This document shows, piece after piece, positions 1-8,685 of a stretch of 64,000 bases of DNA. The notes beneath the pieces were generated by a model. That model ran no database searches. It saw nothing but the letters and a program-made list of their open reading frames with translations, and had not been told where the DNA came from. The DNA comes from Neobacillus niacini (GTDB taxonomy: Bacteria; Bacillota; Bacilli; Bacillales; Cytobacillaceae): NCBI RefSeq assembly GCF_000759675.1, contig NZ_BAWM01000006.1, positions 124,001 through 188,000 of the forward strand, read 5' to 3'. The position numbers and the translations under genes were made by a program. Every line of letters starts with the position of its first letter. Position 1 is the stretch's first letter.

Positions 1-419
1 TGTCCCATCCAAATACGAGATATACCTGATAAGAACGCTAATACGGACAAGATGTAACCTAATATGCGCTTGTAAAGAAGGACTGAAATGGCAACTGAAA
101 AAGCTATAGTCGTGTGTTTACTAGGAAAGGTAGAATCTTTTTTTGAAGGCACTGGTGCTAATAGATTTACCCTTTTCTTTGAAAATGGACGAGGTTTGAA
201 GTAAATCAATTTAATCAAACTTGTGATCAGTAATGTTATAATGGCAGAAATTCCAGCAAGTGATGTGATTCTTTTATAAAAATTATCTTGAAGCCACATA
301 ATTACCAACAAAAACACAAATACATATCGGAGTTTTTTAGAAACCATGATCATAAAAATATCAACAGAACGATACTTTCCAGTGAATTGATTTAATGCTC
401 TAAATATTTTGTCGTCCAT
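1..419 (-). CDS. PAP2-family membrane phosphatase (3' end outside window)
   Basis: The gene reads leftward off the window edge, so only about 139 N-terminal codons are present. Hydrophobic segments surround the family motifs: KLIYFKPRP (first phosphatase motif), FPSKHTT (second, Lys where Gly is usual) and SGISRIW (start of the third). PAP2 proteins dephosphorylate lipid phosphates or pyrophosphates at the membrane. A BcrC-like role in recycling undecaprenyl pyrophosphate is plausible but inferred. The ATG at 419 follows AAGGAGG with 7 nt spacing, which fixes the start. Confidence 0.8.
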   Translation of the reverse strand, partial: MDDKIFRALNQFTGKYRSVDIFMIMVSKKLRYVFVFLLVIMWLQDNFYKRITSLAGISAIITLLITSLIKLIYFKPRPFSKKRVNLLAPVPSKKDSTFPSKHTTIAFSVAISVLLYKRILGYILSVLAFLSGISRIWMG

Positions 420-644
420 GATAATGCCTCCTTAAATTGTGCTGACAATATTTTTTCCATAATACAATTAAATATGTAAGCGGTTTCTTTTTGAAAATTC
501 GGGAAATTATTTTGTATTTCTTGGGAAAGCGCAAGAACAGACATTTCCTGAGTTATGATGTCAAATATTGTTGTCGTAATAAAGATGGGAACATTGTTAA
601 TCAGGCAGAATAGAGTGTTTTTTCGAAAATAGAGAGGAATAAGT

Positions 645-1139
645 ATGAAAATTGTCGTACTTTAAGATACACATCTTACAAAAAGAAAAAAGGGCTTGCC
701 GACTAGATTATTAGAAGAATTGAAAAATGTCGAAATCATTTTCCATGCAGGTGATTGGCTAACCATTGATGTCTATCATGAGTTGCAGACGTATGCAAGA
801 GTGGAAGGTGTCTATGGAAATGTGGATGATGAGGAAATAATCGGATTATTACCTTCAAAGAAAATTGTAGAAGTGGGTGGTTTTACGATTGGTATTACCC
901 ATGGACATGGAAAGGGAAAAACAACTGAAAAACGTGCCATCGCAGCATTTGAAGGGGAGAAAGTAGACTGCATTATCTTTGGACATTCTCATATACCTGT
1001 AAAGAGGTTTGAAGGGGACATATTAATTTTCAACACAGGTTCGCCAACAGACAAAAGAAGACAGAAGTTGTTTTCTTTTGGGGTGATCACCTTAAGTGAT
1101 AAAATAATAGCAGAACATATATTTTTTAATGAAGAGTAG
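645..1139 (+). pseudogene. YsnB/YfcE-like metallophosphoesterase with premature TAA stop
   Basis: From ATG 645 the frame reads MKIVVL, then TAA at 663-665, then DTH and an otherwise complete phosphoesterase. Visible motifs are HAGDW, YGNVD, THGHG and GHSHIP, all metal-binding signatures of the family. The stop falls where homologues have Ser in the SDTH motif, so one base change (TCA to TAA) explains it. A restart at TTG 696 would lose the first metal-binding Asp and His. The ribosome site AGAGAGG precedes ATG 645. It is either a real nonsense mutation or a sequencing error. The redoxin gene follows after 24 nt. Confidence 0.75.
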
Positions 1140-1163
1140 AAAAGATTGGAAGGTGAGAAAACA

Positions 1164-1406
1164 ATGGCAAAAGAAGTAATCGTCTATACCACAAATGACT
1201 GTATAGAGTGCACAATGGTAAAAAAAGTCCTTACTGAGGAAGGTATTTCTTTTGAGGTGAGGGATATTTCAACAAACGCTGACTATCAACAAGAAGTGGA
1301 GAAGTACGGCTTTCTAGGTGTTCCGGTTACCGTGTTAGGAAATAAAGTAGTAAAAGGTTTTACAAATGAACTAATGGAAATAATGGAAATAGCAAAAAAG
1401 AGCTGA
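1164..1406 (+). CDS. Glutaredoxin/NrdH-like redoxin
   Basis: A protein of about 80 residues with a thioredoxin fold pattern. It has a redox-active CxxC near the N terminus (DCIECTMVKK) and the conserved cis-Pro segment GVPVTVLG, followed by the typical KGF. Such small redoxins reduce disulfides, for example in ribonucleotide reductase or protein thiols; the partner is not shown here. The ATG at 1164 sits behind GGAAGGTGAG. An upstream in-frame TTG at 1146 is less likely. It lies directly after the broken phosphoesterase gene and ends in a terminator whose stem contains its stop codon. Confidence 0.85.
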   Translation: MAKEVIVYTTNDCIECTMVKKVLTEEGISFEVRDISTNADYQQEVEKYGFLGVPVTVLGNKVVKGFTNELMEIMEIAKKS

Positions 1407-1430
1407 TTTTTTTTAGTCAGCTCTTTTGTT
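1398..1430 (+). terminator. Rho-independent terminator after the redoxin gene
   Basis: The stem GAGCTGA/TCAGCTC surrounds a T-rich loop and is followed by TTTTGTT. It separates two convergent genes. Confidence 0.75.
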
Positions 1431-1434
1431 ATTT

Positions 1435-2754
1435 TTAAAAACCTGCTAGCTTTTTCGCATAAAGCATATTAGTTTTTAGAATCTCATAGTAAATCTCCGG
1501 ATATCCAGCTACTAAAGCAATTTCGTGTGATGGATTGCAATGGTCGATTTCTGAAATCCAGATATCACCTAATTCTCCAATAGTAATATCTACAGCAGTA
1601 TTTGCAAAATGTACACCCATACTTTCTATTTCCTTAACCGTATCAATAGCAATATGGTGCAATTCCTCATAGGTCAAGGAGGCATGCAAATCACTTTGCT
1701 GCAAGAAATTTTTTACCATTTCTTTTTCAAATTTGACCAATGGCAGTAATTTGCCATCATTCTTTTCAGATTGATCGCCTCTGGTAAAAGAGCCCATTAC
1801 CTTCCATTGACCTGAATGGTCTTTGACCGTAATAATCCTTATGGTGATGGTACGATAACCGGTTACATCAATAGATTCCTGGATGATGTATTCTCCCTCT
1901 TTAAAATATTTACTAAAGATAGAATAGGCTTGATCCCGATTATTAATATTAAAATTCTTGGTTTCCATATTTCTTAGATTTGTCATTCCGAGAGAGTTAG
2001 CGTCTTTTAGTAATACCCTATATGCTTGCCGATTGGCGCTGTTTAGTGGTTTAACCGTTAAATTAGGGAATTTCTTTAAAAAGTAGTATAGATCTTGAGG
2101 AGAACCATAAAGATTTGTATCGGGCAGATAACATTTTACCCCGATGGAACTTGCTAATTTCTTGTGAATGCTCGATCTATTGAGAAAGAAATCATTAAAA
2201 ACGACATCCCCAATAATCGATTTGAAATGTTTAATCCATGCAGTGCTTACGGAAGATGTCATCACAAAAATAGAGGCTGGATATGGGTAGGTTCCTTCTT
2301 CCCATTGTTTTGTTCGCGGATTATAAAGATATCCTTTTACTGTATAGTTGATTTTATCAACATGGTCAAGAGAAAAGACAAGGATGGCACCATTAATTTC
2401 ACGATAAAGAAAGATATAATCGAGTAGATGATCGAGATATTTCTTAATCGAACTTTGATAATATCCTGCTAATAAACCAATAAAGGGTCCGATTTGTAAT
2501 TCGTTGCCATTCTGCTTGATTTCAAGGCTGCAATGCTGAGGTATATTCAGCATGTCCAAAATATCTTCAGATAGGCTTGCCCCATTCATTGGCAGCTCAT
2601 CAGAAATGTCTACAATTGATTGATAGGTTTTTGCTCCAAACCTGATTTTTCTAGCAGTAATTTGAGTAATTCCCATTGATTCTGCTAATTTGGGATGAAG
2701 CGTCAATATCCCTCTGTTAGAGGTGTTTCTTGATAGCAGAATAACATTTTCCAT
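1435..2754 (-). CDS. YheC/YheD-family ATP-grasp protein (spore coat associated)
   Basis: A 439-residue protein matching the Bacillus YheC/YheD family, which B. subtilis associates with the spore coat; its substrate is not established. The N-terminal 90 or so residues form the small domain (AESMGITQITARKIRFG). The C-terminal half carries ATP-grasp features: VKPLNSANRQAYRV, EGEYIIQESIDV, RTITIRIITV, and the acidic FANTAVDITIG and WISEIDHCNPSHE. The ATG at 2754 follows GGTTGGGGG. It stands alone and is convergent with the redoxin gene. Confidence 0.8.
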   Translation of the reverse strand: MENVILLSRNTSNRGILTLHPKLAESMGITQITARKIRFGAKTYQSIVDISDELPMNGASLSEDILDMLNIPQHCSLEIKQNGNELQIGPFIGLLAGYYQSSIKKYLDHLLDYIFLYREINGAILVFSLDHVDKINYTVKGYLYNPRTKQWEEGTYPYPASIFVMTSSVSTAWIKHFKSIIGDVVFNDFFLNRSSIHKKLASSIGVKCYLPDTNLYGSPQDLYYFLKKFPNLTVKPLNSANRQAYRVLLKDANSLGMTNLRNMETKNFNINNRDQAYSIFSKYFKEGEYIIQESIDVTGYRTITIRIITVKDHSGQWKVMGSFTRGDQSEKNDGKLLPLVKFEKEMVKNFLQQSDLHASLTYEELHHIAIDTVKEIESMGVHFANTAVDITIGELGDIWISEIDHCNPSHEIALVAGYPEIYYEILKTNMLYAKKLAGF

Positions 2755-2891
2755 TTATATTCCCCCAACCATTAATACTGGATACGTTATTATATGTACC
2801 AATAATCAGATTGTCTTAAAAATGGGGGAGATTCTTATAAATTGGACAAGTGTACTATTGTTATAGTGAAATAGGGAAGGTAAGGTAAGGT

Positions 2892-3020
2892 TCAATTTTC
2901 TTTTTCTTCATTCTTTTTTTCATCATTTTGTTCATCAGGGGTACCGTATAATTGATTGATTTCGTTAGCTAGTTCATCTAGAAATTCATCTGTTAACAGA
3001 GGCTTTTTCTTTTTTGACAT
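2892..3020 (-). CDS. Small hydrophilic protein, unknown
   Basis: A 42-residue open frame starting at ATG 3020 behind GGAGAACCAT, with a GGAG site at proper spacing. It is very charged: a KKKK start, then an acidic helix-like middle (TDEFLDELANEINQLYG) and a Lys/Glu tail. I recognise no family. The good ribosome site and helix-like periodicity favour a real small gene, but there is no homology evidence. Confidence 0.5.
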   Translation of the reverse strand: MSKKKKPLLTDEFLDELANEINQLYGTPDEQNDEKKNEEKEN

Positions 3021-3106
3021 ATGGTTCTCCAATCTTATTTTTTTTGAAAAATTTTAATTTACTTTTGATAAACACAGGAGTATGATAATCACAGTTTCAT
3101 ATTTCT

Positions 3107-3256
3107 AAATCGCTGAGACCAAATTGGTGCGGGGGACCCATTCATATGGATAGTATATCCAAGGGGTGAATCCTTTAAAAGGTAGGGCTACTCAATGGCC
3201 CGAATCCGACAGCTAACCTCGTAAGCGTTAATGAGAAGGAAGGTGGAGCTTGTGAG
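3107..3256 (+). promoter_or_regulatory. c-di-AMP riboswitch (ydaO/yuaA leader)
   Basis: The stretch carries conserved blocks of the ydaO-yuaA motif in order: CGCTGAGACC, GGGGGACCCA, GGGGTGAATCC, GGTAGGGCT, CCCGAATCCGACAGCTAACC, CGTAAGC and GAGAAGGAAGG. In B. subtilis this RNA binds cyclic di-AMP and turns off potassium importers. It lies directly upstream of a terminator hairpin and the kimA gene, the expected arrangement for a transcriptional off-switch. Confidence 0.93.
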
Positions 3257-3269
3257 ACAGGTTATTAAT

Positions 3270-3309
3270 GTCTGCAGGTCTATTTACTTTGACTTGCAGA
3301 CATTTTTTT
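3270..3309 (+). terminator. Riboswitch-controlled terminator ahead of kimA
   Basis: The stem GTCTGCA/TGCAGAC is followed by seven T. It sits between the c-di-AMP aptamer and the kimA start, so it is the likely expression platform. Confidence 0.85.
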
Positions 3310-3367
3310 GTGCTTTTTTAGGCAAATTAAGAAAAATTACTTTTATAGAAAACTCGGTGGTGCAGAT

Positions 3368-5194
3368 ATGGTTTCTTCAGTCAAAAGATTTTTAATCGGT
3401 AGACCTTTAAAATCAACGGAATTAGGGGAGCAAAAGCTCAATAAAACAAAAGCGTTAGCAATCCTTTCGTCTGACGCGTTATCTTCGGTCGCATATGGAC
3501 CGGAACAAATCCTAATTGTGCTGGTGACAATTAGTGCTACGGCATTTTGGTATTCCATACCGATTGCAATCGGTGTATTAATTTTATTATTAGCCTTAAT
3601 ATTATCCTATCGACAAATTATTTATGCTTACCCGCATGGTGGAGGAGCGTATGTAGTATCAAAGGAAAATTTGGGTGTGAATTATGGGCTTATATCGGGT
3701 GGTTCTTTACTGGTTGATTATATTTTAACGGTAGCGGTTAGTGTTTCAGCCGGAACAGACGCTATAACCTCAGCCTTTCCAGCCCTACATGACTATAATG
3801 TGGGTATTGCGATTATTTTTGTCTTATTTATTACAACTTTAAACTTAAGAGGAGTAACGGAGTCTGCTTCTATTTTAGCATATCCTGTATATTTATTCGT
3901 CCTTACTTTATTCATTATGATTGGCGTAGGGATGTTTAATATTATAACAGGCCAGGTACCAGCAGAATTGCATACGCCGGTTGGTACACCTATTGCTGGG
4001 ATTTCATTATTTCTTCTTTTAAGGGCGTTCGCTTCAGGTAGTTCAGCACTTACCGGAGTTGAGGCGATTTCGAATGCGATTCCGAACTTTAAAGATCCAG
4101 CCCCAAATAATGCTGCAAAAACCTTAGTAGCAATGGGAGGATTACTTGCGGTGTTGTTTACTGGAATTGTATTTTTAGCCTATTATTATGGAATTACACC
4201 AAATGAAAAGGTTACAGTCGTTTCACAAATTGCGGAGCAAACATTCGGACGAAACTTTATGTATTTCTTTATTCAAGGCACTACTGCTTTAATATTAATT
4301 CTTGCTGCTAACACGGGATATACAGCTTTTCCTTTGCTGGCAGTAAATCTTGCTAATGATAAGTTTATCCCGAGAATGTTCAAAATAAGAGGTGATCGAT
4401 TAGGGTATTCGAATGGAATTATCGTTCTAGGCTTAGCTTCAATTCTCTTGATCATATTTTTCAAAGGGCAAACGGAGCACTTAATTCCTCTGTATGCAGT
4501 TGGAGTATTTATTCCGTTTACCTTGTCCCAAACAGGGATGATGTTAAAATGGATTCGTGAAAAGCCTCAGGGCTGGAAACCTAAGCTCGTCATTAATACC
4601 CTTGGTGCTGTGATCTGCTTTATCGTAACAATCATGTTCTTTTTAACCAAGTTCGCCCAGGTTTGGTCTGTATTAGTATTTTTACCTGCTATTGTTTTAG
4701 TCTTTTACCGAATTAGAAAGCATTACGAGGCTGTGGGGGAACAACTTAGAATCATTGCCAATGAGCCAGCGGTACCAATCGAAGGGAACGTTATTATTGT
4801 TCCTGTTGCAGGGATTACACAAGTGGTAGAAAATTCACTTAATTATGCCAAATCCCTTGGAGCAGATCAAGTACTCGCCGTCTATGTTTCCTTTGAACGA
4901 GATGATGAGAAGAAATTTGAAGAAAAATGGAATAATTGGCAGCCGGATATAAGGCTCGTAACCCTGCACTCCCATTACAGGAGTATCATTCAGCCATTGA
5001 CTAAATTTGTTGATACGGTACAGCATAAAGCCAGTGAAGCCAACTACCGTGTCACAGTCATCATTCCACAATTCATACCAAAAAAAGGCTGGCACAATAT
5101 CCTGCACAACCAATCAAGCTTACTAATCAAAACATACTTGCTCTATCGGAGAAACGTAATAATCACAACAGTGCCATACCATCTAAAAAAATAA
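3368..5194 (+). CDS. kimA: KimA-type high-affinity potassium importer
   Basis: A 608-residue APC-superfamily transporter that closely follows the remembered B. subtilis KimA (YdaO) sequence. Examples are SSDALSSVAYG near residue 35, LILSYRQIIYAYPHGGGAY, GGSLLVDYILTVAVSVSAGTD, and ALTGVEAISNAIP. About 12 membrane segments fill residues 30-450. A cytoplasmic C-terminal domain (VIIVPVAGITQVV onward) follows. KimA imports potassium and is inhibited by c-di-AMP, and the c-di-AMP riboswitch just upstream fits. ATG 3368 is chosen because the N terminus (VSSVKRFLIGRPLKS) then aligns with KimA; the longer frame reaches back into the terminator. Confidence 0.93.
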   Translation: MVSSVKRFLIGRPLKSTELGEQKLNKTKALAILSSDALSSVAYGPEQILIVLVTISATAFWYSIPIAIGVLILLLALILSYRQIIYAYPHGGGAYVVSKENLGVNYGLISGGSLLVDYILTVAVSVSAGTDAITSAFPALHDYNVGIAIIFVLFITTLNLRGVTESASILAYPVYLFVLTLFIMIGVGMFNIITGQVPAELHTPVGTPIAGISLFLLLRAFASGSSALTGVEAISNAIPNFKDPAPNNAAKTLVAMGGLLAVLFTGIVFLAYYYGITPNEKVTVVSQIAEQTFGRNFMYFFIQGTTALILILAANTGYTAFPLLAVNLANDKFIPRMFKIRGDRLGYSNGIIVLGLASILLIIFFKGQTEHLIPLYAVGVFIPFTLSQTGMMLKWIREKPQGWKPKLVINTLGAVICFIVTIMFFLTKFAQVWSVLVFLPAIVLVFYRIRKHYEAVGEQLRIIANEPAVPIEGNVIIVPVAGITQVVENSLNYAKSLGADQVLAVYVSFERDDEKKFEEKWNNWQPDIRLVTLHSHYRSIIQPLTKFVDTVQHKASEANYRVTVIIPQFIPKKGWHNILHNQSSLLIKTYLLYRRNVIITTVPYHLKK

Positions 5195-5237
5195 CAAAAA
5201 AGCTCATCTTGCCACATGTGCAAAATGAGCTTTTTTA
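5195..5237 (+). terminator. Terminator after kimA
   Basis: The long stem AAAAAGCTCATCTTG/CAAAATGAGCTTTTTT closes on a short loop and ends in a T run. Confidence 0.85.
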
Positions 5238-5239
5238 CT

Positions 5240-5283
5240 GTCCATTGGAGACGGACATTTGTACTTTAATGGTGCCTGTCACC
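5240..5283. repeat. Short dispersed hairpin repeat (GGTGCCTGTCACC copy)
   Basis: Contains GGTGCCTGTCACC at 5271-5283, the reverse complement of a 13-mer found at 6949, 10108 and 53200. Upstream lies TGTCC...GGACA, a second small hairpin that is also seen in the copy near 10.07 kb. Confidence 0.75.
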
Positions 5284-5287
5284 CTGT

Positions 5288-5722
5288 TCAATTTTGATTT
5301 TCAGAATCACTGATGATACATCCGGGTACTTCAAAGGTCCGACCATTTGCGGTTAATGAGATGGAGCAGATGGCATTCCCGATTATGGTTCCATGGAGAA
5401 AGTGTATGTTTGATAGAATGGCGTTGTCATGAAAGTGTACTCCGGAGGCTTCTCCTACCGCAGTTAGTATCATCCCAATACCGCCTCCGGATACAGGTTC
5501 AAAGGTCGGTAAATTGGATACCAAAGATTTAAAAACAAAACTATTGTTTTGATTTTTATGGTCACCATAAAGAATGGAAATAAAACTGTTTTTGGCTGAA
5601 CAATTAACATCACAAATTCGTGCAGTTACAGTAATCATTCCGTTAGACGGAAAACGATCTATTAAGGTTTCAACTGGTACGGCAGTCGCGGAAACTTTTG
5701 CACGACAATCACAACTTTCCAT
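5288..5722 (-). CDS. Hypothetical protein, Cys-containing N terminus
   Basis: A 144-residue protein I cannot assign. It starts MESCDCRAK and is rich in beta-type alternation (GMITVTARICDVNC, GGGIGMILTAVGEA, ICSISLTANG), with six cysteines and no signal peptide or membrane segment. Small Cys-containing beta proteins of this kind in Bacillaceae are sometimes spore surface proteins, but nothing here proves that. ATG 5722 follows AGAGGTG. It stands alone between the kimA terminator and a small ORF on the other strand. Confidence 0.7.
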   Translation of the reverse strand: MESCDCRAKVSATAVPVETLIDRFPSNGMITVTARICDVNCSAKNSFISILYGDHKNQNNSFVFKSLVSNLPTFEPVSGGGIGMILTAVGEASGVHFHDNAILSNIHFLHGTIIGNAICSISLTANGRTFEVPGCIISDSENQN

Positions 5723-5869
5723 AAAACACCTCTCACTATAATGATTAATTATATATATGAGATAGTGTGTATTTTGGATTGGACAAGGAGGAAGTAAAAA
5801 GGAATTTTCGTTATTAAAGTTGAATGATAATAGGGAGTTGAATTTTTATATAATAGGAGATGACTTGCC

Positions 5870-6019
5870 ATGTTATATTTAGAATCTATACCCGAACCAT
5901 TATCGGAATGGAATGTAAACATTCAACTTGCTATCATGAATTCTGGCCCAGAATTTAACCAAATAGTGCTTGGAAAACGTGGAAAAGAACGGTTTGAAAA
6001 AAATCAATACCTCAATTGA
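5870..6019 (+). CDS. Small ORF upstream of hisJ, unknown
   Basis: A 49-residue frame beginning MLYLESIPEPLSEWN and ending FEKNQYLN. It has a strong site, AGGAGATG, 7 nt before its ATG. It could be a genuine small protein or the 5' remnant of a longer gene, because the sequence after its stop still looks AT-rich and coding-like but is out of frame. No family recognised. Confidence 0.45.
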   Translation: MLYLESIPEPLSEWNVNIQLAIMNSGPEFNQIVLGKRGKERFEKNQYLN

Positions 6020-6124
6020 TGAACATGAAAATCCAATTTAGATACTAAAAAAGACTTATTACAGAAAGTGAAAAGAATGAGAGTTCCTGAATATGGTAAA
6101 ATAGAGGCTAGAGGTGATGAATTA

Positions 6125-6946
6125 ATGAGTAATTTAAAAGTGAAATTTGATTTACATACACATCATGAACGATGTGGGCATGCAAGGGGTGGTATTCGGG
6201 ATTATATTGAAGCTGCGATAGGAAAAGGTTTGAATATCATCGGCATATCTGACCATACCCCTTATTTCTCAAGTAAAGAAGATCATCCCTTTCCTCATAT
6301 AACCATGGCGACAAGCCAATTTCCTGGATATGTAGAGGAAGTCATGAAGTTAAAACAGGAGTATTTTGGAAAAATTGATGTCCTACTAGGAATTGAGGCA
6401 GATTTCTTTCCTGAACAGGTAGAAAACTATCGACCGTATTTTGACCGATATCCATTCGATTATATTATAGGATCTGTTCATCATGTCGATGGAGTAAGTA
6501 TTTTTAATAAGAACCGCTGGGAAGGGCTTAGTTCAAAAGAAAAGATACGAACGAAAGAAAACTATTATTCATTGGTTGAACAATCCGCTCGCAGCGGATT
6601 GTATCAAATTCTTGGTCATATTGATGCGATGAAGGGATACTATCCCGATTTTTCAAGGATTGAAACCGCTGCAGTCGAGCACACCTTAAAGGTTATCGCA
6701 AAATGCGATATCGCCATCGAAATTAACACCTCTGGAAAAACCAAATACGTGGGTGGATGGTATCCAGCTGATGAAATATTAGAGATGGCACTCCATCACG
6801 GAGTAAAAGTCACCTTCGGCTCAGATGCCCATGACCCACACCGAGTAGGAGACGATTTTGAAATCGTCCAATCCCGCCTAAAAGAAATAGGATTCAAAGA
6901 ATGGGTTTACTTTAAAGCGCGAAAGAGATATACAGTCAATGTATAA
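6125..6946 (+). CDS. hisJ: Histidinol-phosphatase, PHP family (HisJ type)
   Basis: A 273-residue PHP-domain phosphatase, the usual length for the HisJ/HisK type that removes phosphate from L-histidinol phosphate in histidine synthesis. Metal-binding motifs are in order: FDLHTHHERCGHA (His11, His13), ISDHTPY, EADFFPE, GSVHHVDG, GHIDAMKG and FGSDAHDP near the C terminus. ATG 6125 follows AGAGGTGATG. The longer frame from 6068 lacks a ribosome site. No other his genes are nearby. A terminator follows. Confidence 0.88.
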   Translation: MSNLKVKFDLHTHHERCGHARGGIRDYIEAAIGKGLNIIGISDHTPYFSSKEDHPFPHITMATSQFPGYVEEVMKLKQEYFGKIDVLLGIEADFFPEQVENYRPYFDRYPFDYIIGSVHHVDGVSIFNKNRWEGLSSKEKIRTKENYYSLVEQSARSGLYQILGHIDAMKGYYPDFSRIETAAVEHTLKVIAKCDIAIEINTSGKTKYVGGWYPADEILEMALHHGVKVTFGSDAHDPHRVGDDFEIVQSRLKEIGFKEWVYFKARKRYTVNV

Positions 6947-6948
6947 AT

Positions 6949-6961
6949 GGTGACAGGCACC
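6949..6961. repeat. 13-mer dispersed repeat GGTGACAGGCACC
   Basis: Exact copy starting 2 nt after the hisJ stop; a 4-bp dyad (GGTG/CACC) around ACAGG. Three other exact copies lie in the window. Confidence 0.75.
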
Positions 6962-6977
6962 ACAAAAATGTCGCCAC

Positions 6978-7015
6978 AAAAAAATGTAATGGGGAAGACT
7001 CCATTACATTTTTTC
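6978..7015 (+). terminator. Terminator after hisJ
   Basis: Stem AAAAAATGTAATGG/CCATTACATTTTTT, GC-poor but 14 bp long and followed by T residues. Confidence 0.75.
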
Positions 7016-7201
7016 TTGTTTGCGTTTTTGTTTATGTTTTTTGGATAATGTTCTGATTAGGTAGATACCACCGATAAGTATTAGTAAATTCAGTGAATCT
7101 CCTAGGTTTATGGTTAAGTTGATATTGTTTTTTACTCGTACTGTGTTTTTATTGTTGTTGGTACTTGGAAAAGTCTCTGTTTCCTAGTTTTCTTTTGGCA
7201 A
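7004..7201 (-). pseudogene. Small membrane protein gene with in-frame amber codon
   Basis: From TTG 7201, behind the strong site GGAGGTGG, the frame reads about five codons, then TAG at 7184-7186, then stays open for 59 more codons to TAA. After the amber codon it has a polar Asn/Thr-rich part, one hydrophobic segment (SLNLLILIGGIYLI) and a basic tail (KKHKQKRKQEK). This layout is typical of a single-pass small protein. With TAG read as a sense codon it would be 65 residues. Nonsense mutation and sequencing error are both possible. The 3' end overlaps the hisJ terminator. Confidence 0.5.
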
Positions 7202-7272
7202 TAAAACCACCTCCATATGACTAGTATATCAAGTGAGTCATACAGGAAATGCCAATTTACTAGAAAAAATTA

Positions 7273-8487
7273 CTAGTTTTTTAATAACATTGTTTTCGTG
7301 AATTTCCGAGTACGGGAATACATGAGAAGAAAAACAAACGCACTGCCTATCCTCAAAATGGAATTTAACTCCATTGATTTTTGTATGCCTAAACCTTCTA
7401 ACAGCAAAATACCAATCTGAGGGGCTATAAAGGCGACAAATGATAGGAGTACATTATAGGTTGTGATGCAATACGTTCTCGTTTTGGAGGGTGATTGCTC
7501 CAACAAAAGGTTAAACAATAATAGCACAACCCCGGAAATAAAAAATCCGGATAGCGCCTGGACACCAGTTAAATAGTATAGATTGGTAGACAGAATGGTT
7601 AGAAAGGGAACAAGTGCCATCCCTAGTGCAGCCCATACCAGCATGAGGGTATTAGATTTTTCCTCTGCCCATTTCTTCCACAAAGGGAAAGTAAAGATTT
7701 GAACCATTTGACATGCAACTGAAAAGATACTTATCCAAAGGATGGTCGCTTCTGCGATTCTGACATGATAAATATTGAATATTCCCCATGACATCTGCCA
7801 GGTGAAATTAAAACAGAGTGCCGCAATCAGGAACCATTTGTAACCATGATCTTTAAAAATAGACCAGTCCATCGACGATTTTTTTGTACTGGTGACGGGT
7901 TGGACTGTTTCTTTATGTTTCATTAAGAAAAACACTTCGAGTAAGCCGAAAAGTAAGGCTGCGAAAAATAGCCACTGATAGGCGGTTGCGTTACTTGTTT
8001 GGTTTTTCATGATAATCCCGATAATAAGTGTGGAAATCATTCCTGCAATGGTTAATAGCCGGTTACGATCACTAAAAAAAGCACCCCTTTGTTCCTCTTT
8101 AATTAAACCGCTAATTAATGTTTGCCAGCCTATGTTAGCGATAGTAGCGGGTACATTCATGAAAGCGATAATGATTAAGAATGCCCATGCTTGGTAAGGA
8201 GAGGAGAAATAAACAACTCCTATTAGGAGCAAATATAATAGTCGAGTCCATAAAACTGCCATGGCAACTGTTTTTTTCTGCGTCTCCAAACGATTTAATA
8301 GAATAGCAGCTGGAATTGTCATGAGGAGTGCAATTAAAGGGGGAAGTGAACTAATCAATCCAACTTGATAATTGGTCGCTCCAAGAATTGAGATAGCAAA
8401 GATGGGATAAAAGTTCCCTGCAAGGTTGATAGCAATGGTAGAAACCATTCCATGATAGATACTTATCTTTTCATTATATGTGCGCAC
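7273..8487 (-). CDS. MFS transporter
   Basis: A 404-residue protein made almost entirely of hydrophobic segments, about 12, with a short polar middle loop (KHKETVQPVTSTKKSSMDW near residue 195). This is the two-bundle layout of the major facilitator superfamily. The loop after segment 2 (LLNRLETQKKT) fits the position of the conserved MFS loop only loosely. Substrate unknown; an efflux role is a guess. The start is GTG 8487 after GGTGAAG. It is divergent from the MATE gene across about 200 nt. Confidence 0.8.
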   Translation of the reverse strand: MRTYNEKISIYHGMVSTIAINLAGNFYPIFAISILGATNYQVGLISSLPPLIALLMTIPAAILLNRLETQKKTVAMAVLWTRLLYLLLIGVVYFSSPYQAWAFLIIIAFMNVPATIANIGWQTLISGLIKEEQRGAFFSDRNRLLTIAGMISTLIIGIIMKNQTSNATAYQWLFFAALLFGLLEVFFLMKHKETVQPVTSTKKSSMDWSIFKDHGYKWFLIAALCFNFTWQMSWGIFNIYHVRIAEATILWISIFSVACQMVQIFTFPLWKKWAEEKSNTLMLVWAALGMALVPFLTILSTNLYYLTGVQALSGFFISGVVLLLFNLLLEQSPSKTRTYCITTYNVLLSFVAFIAPQIGILLLEGLGIQKSMELNSILRIGSAFVFLLMYSRTRKFTKTMLLKN

Positions 8488-8685
8488 GATTCTTCACCAG
8501 TTTCCCTATTAATCAATAACGATATTATTATACAACGGTATCCGAAATTTCTATATAAAACTTATAAAAATTTACTGAAAAAAATATCAGTTTTGACATT
8601 TAAAAATTTTTCATGAAAATATAGCCAAAATCAAGTATAATGAATCTTTGGCTTTTACATTTCAATTTTTTTAGGAGTAATTTAT

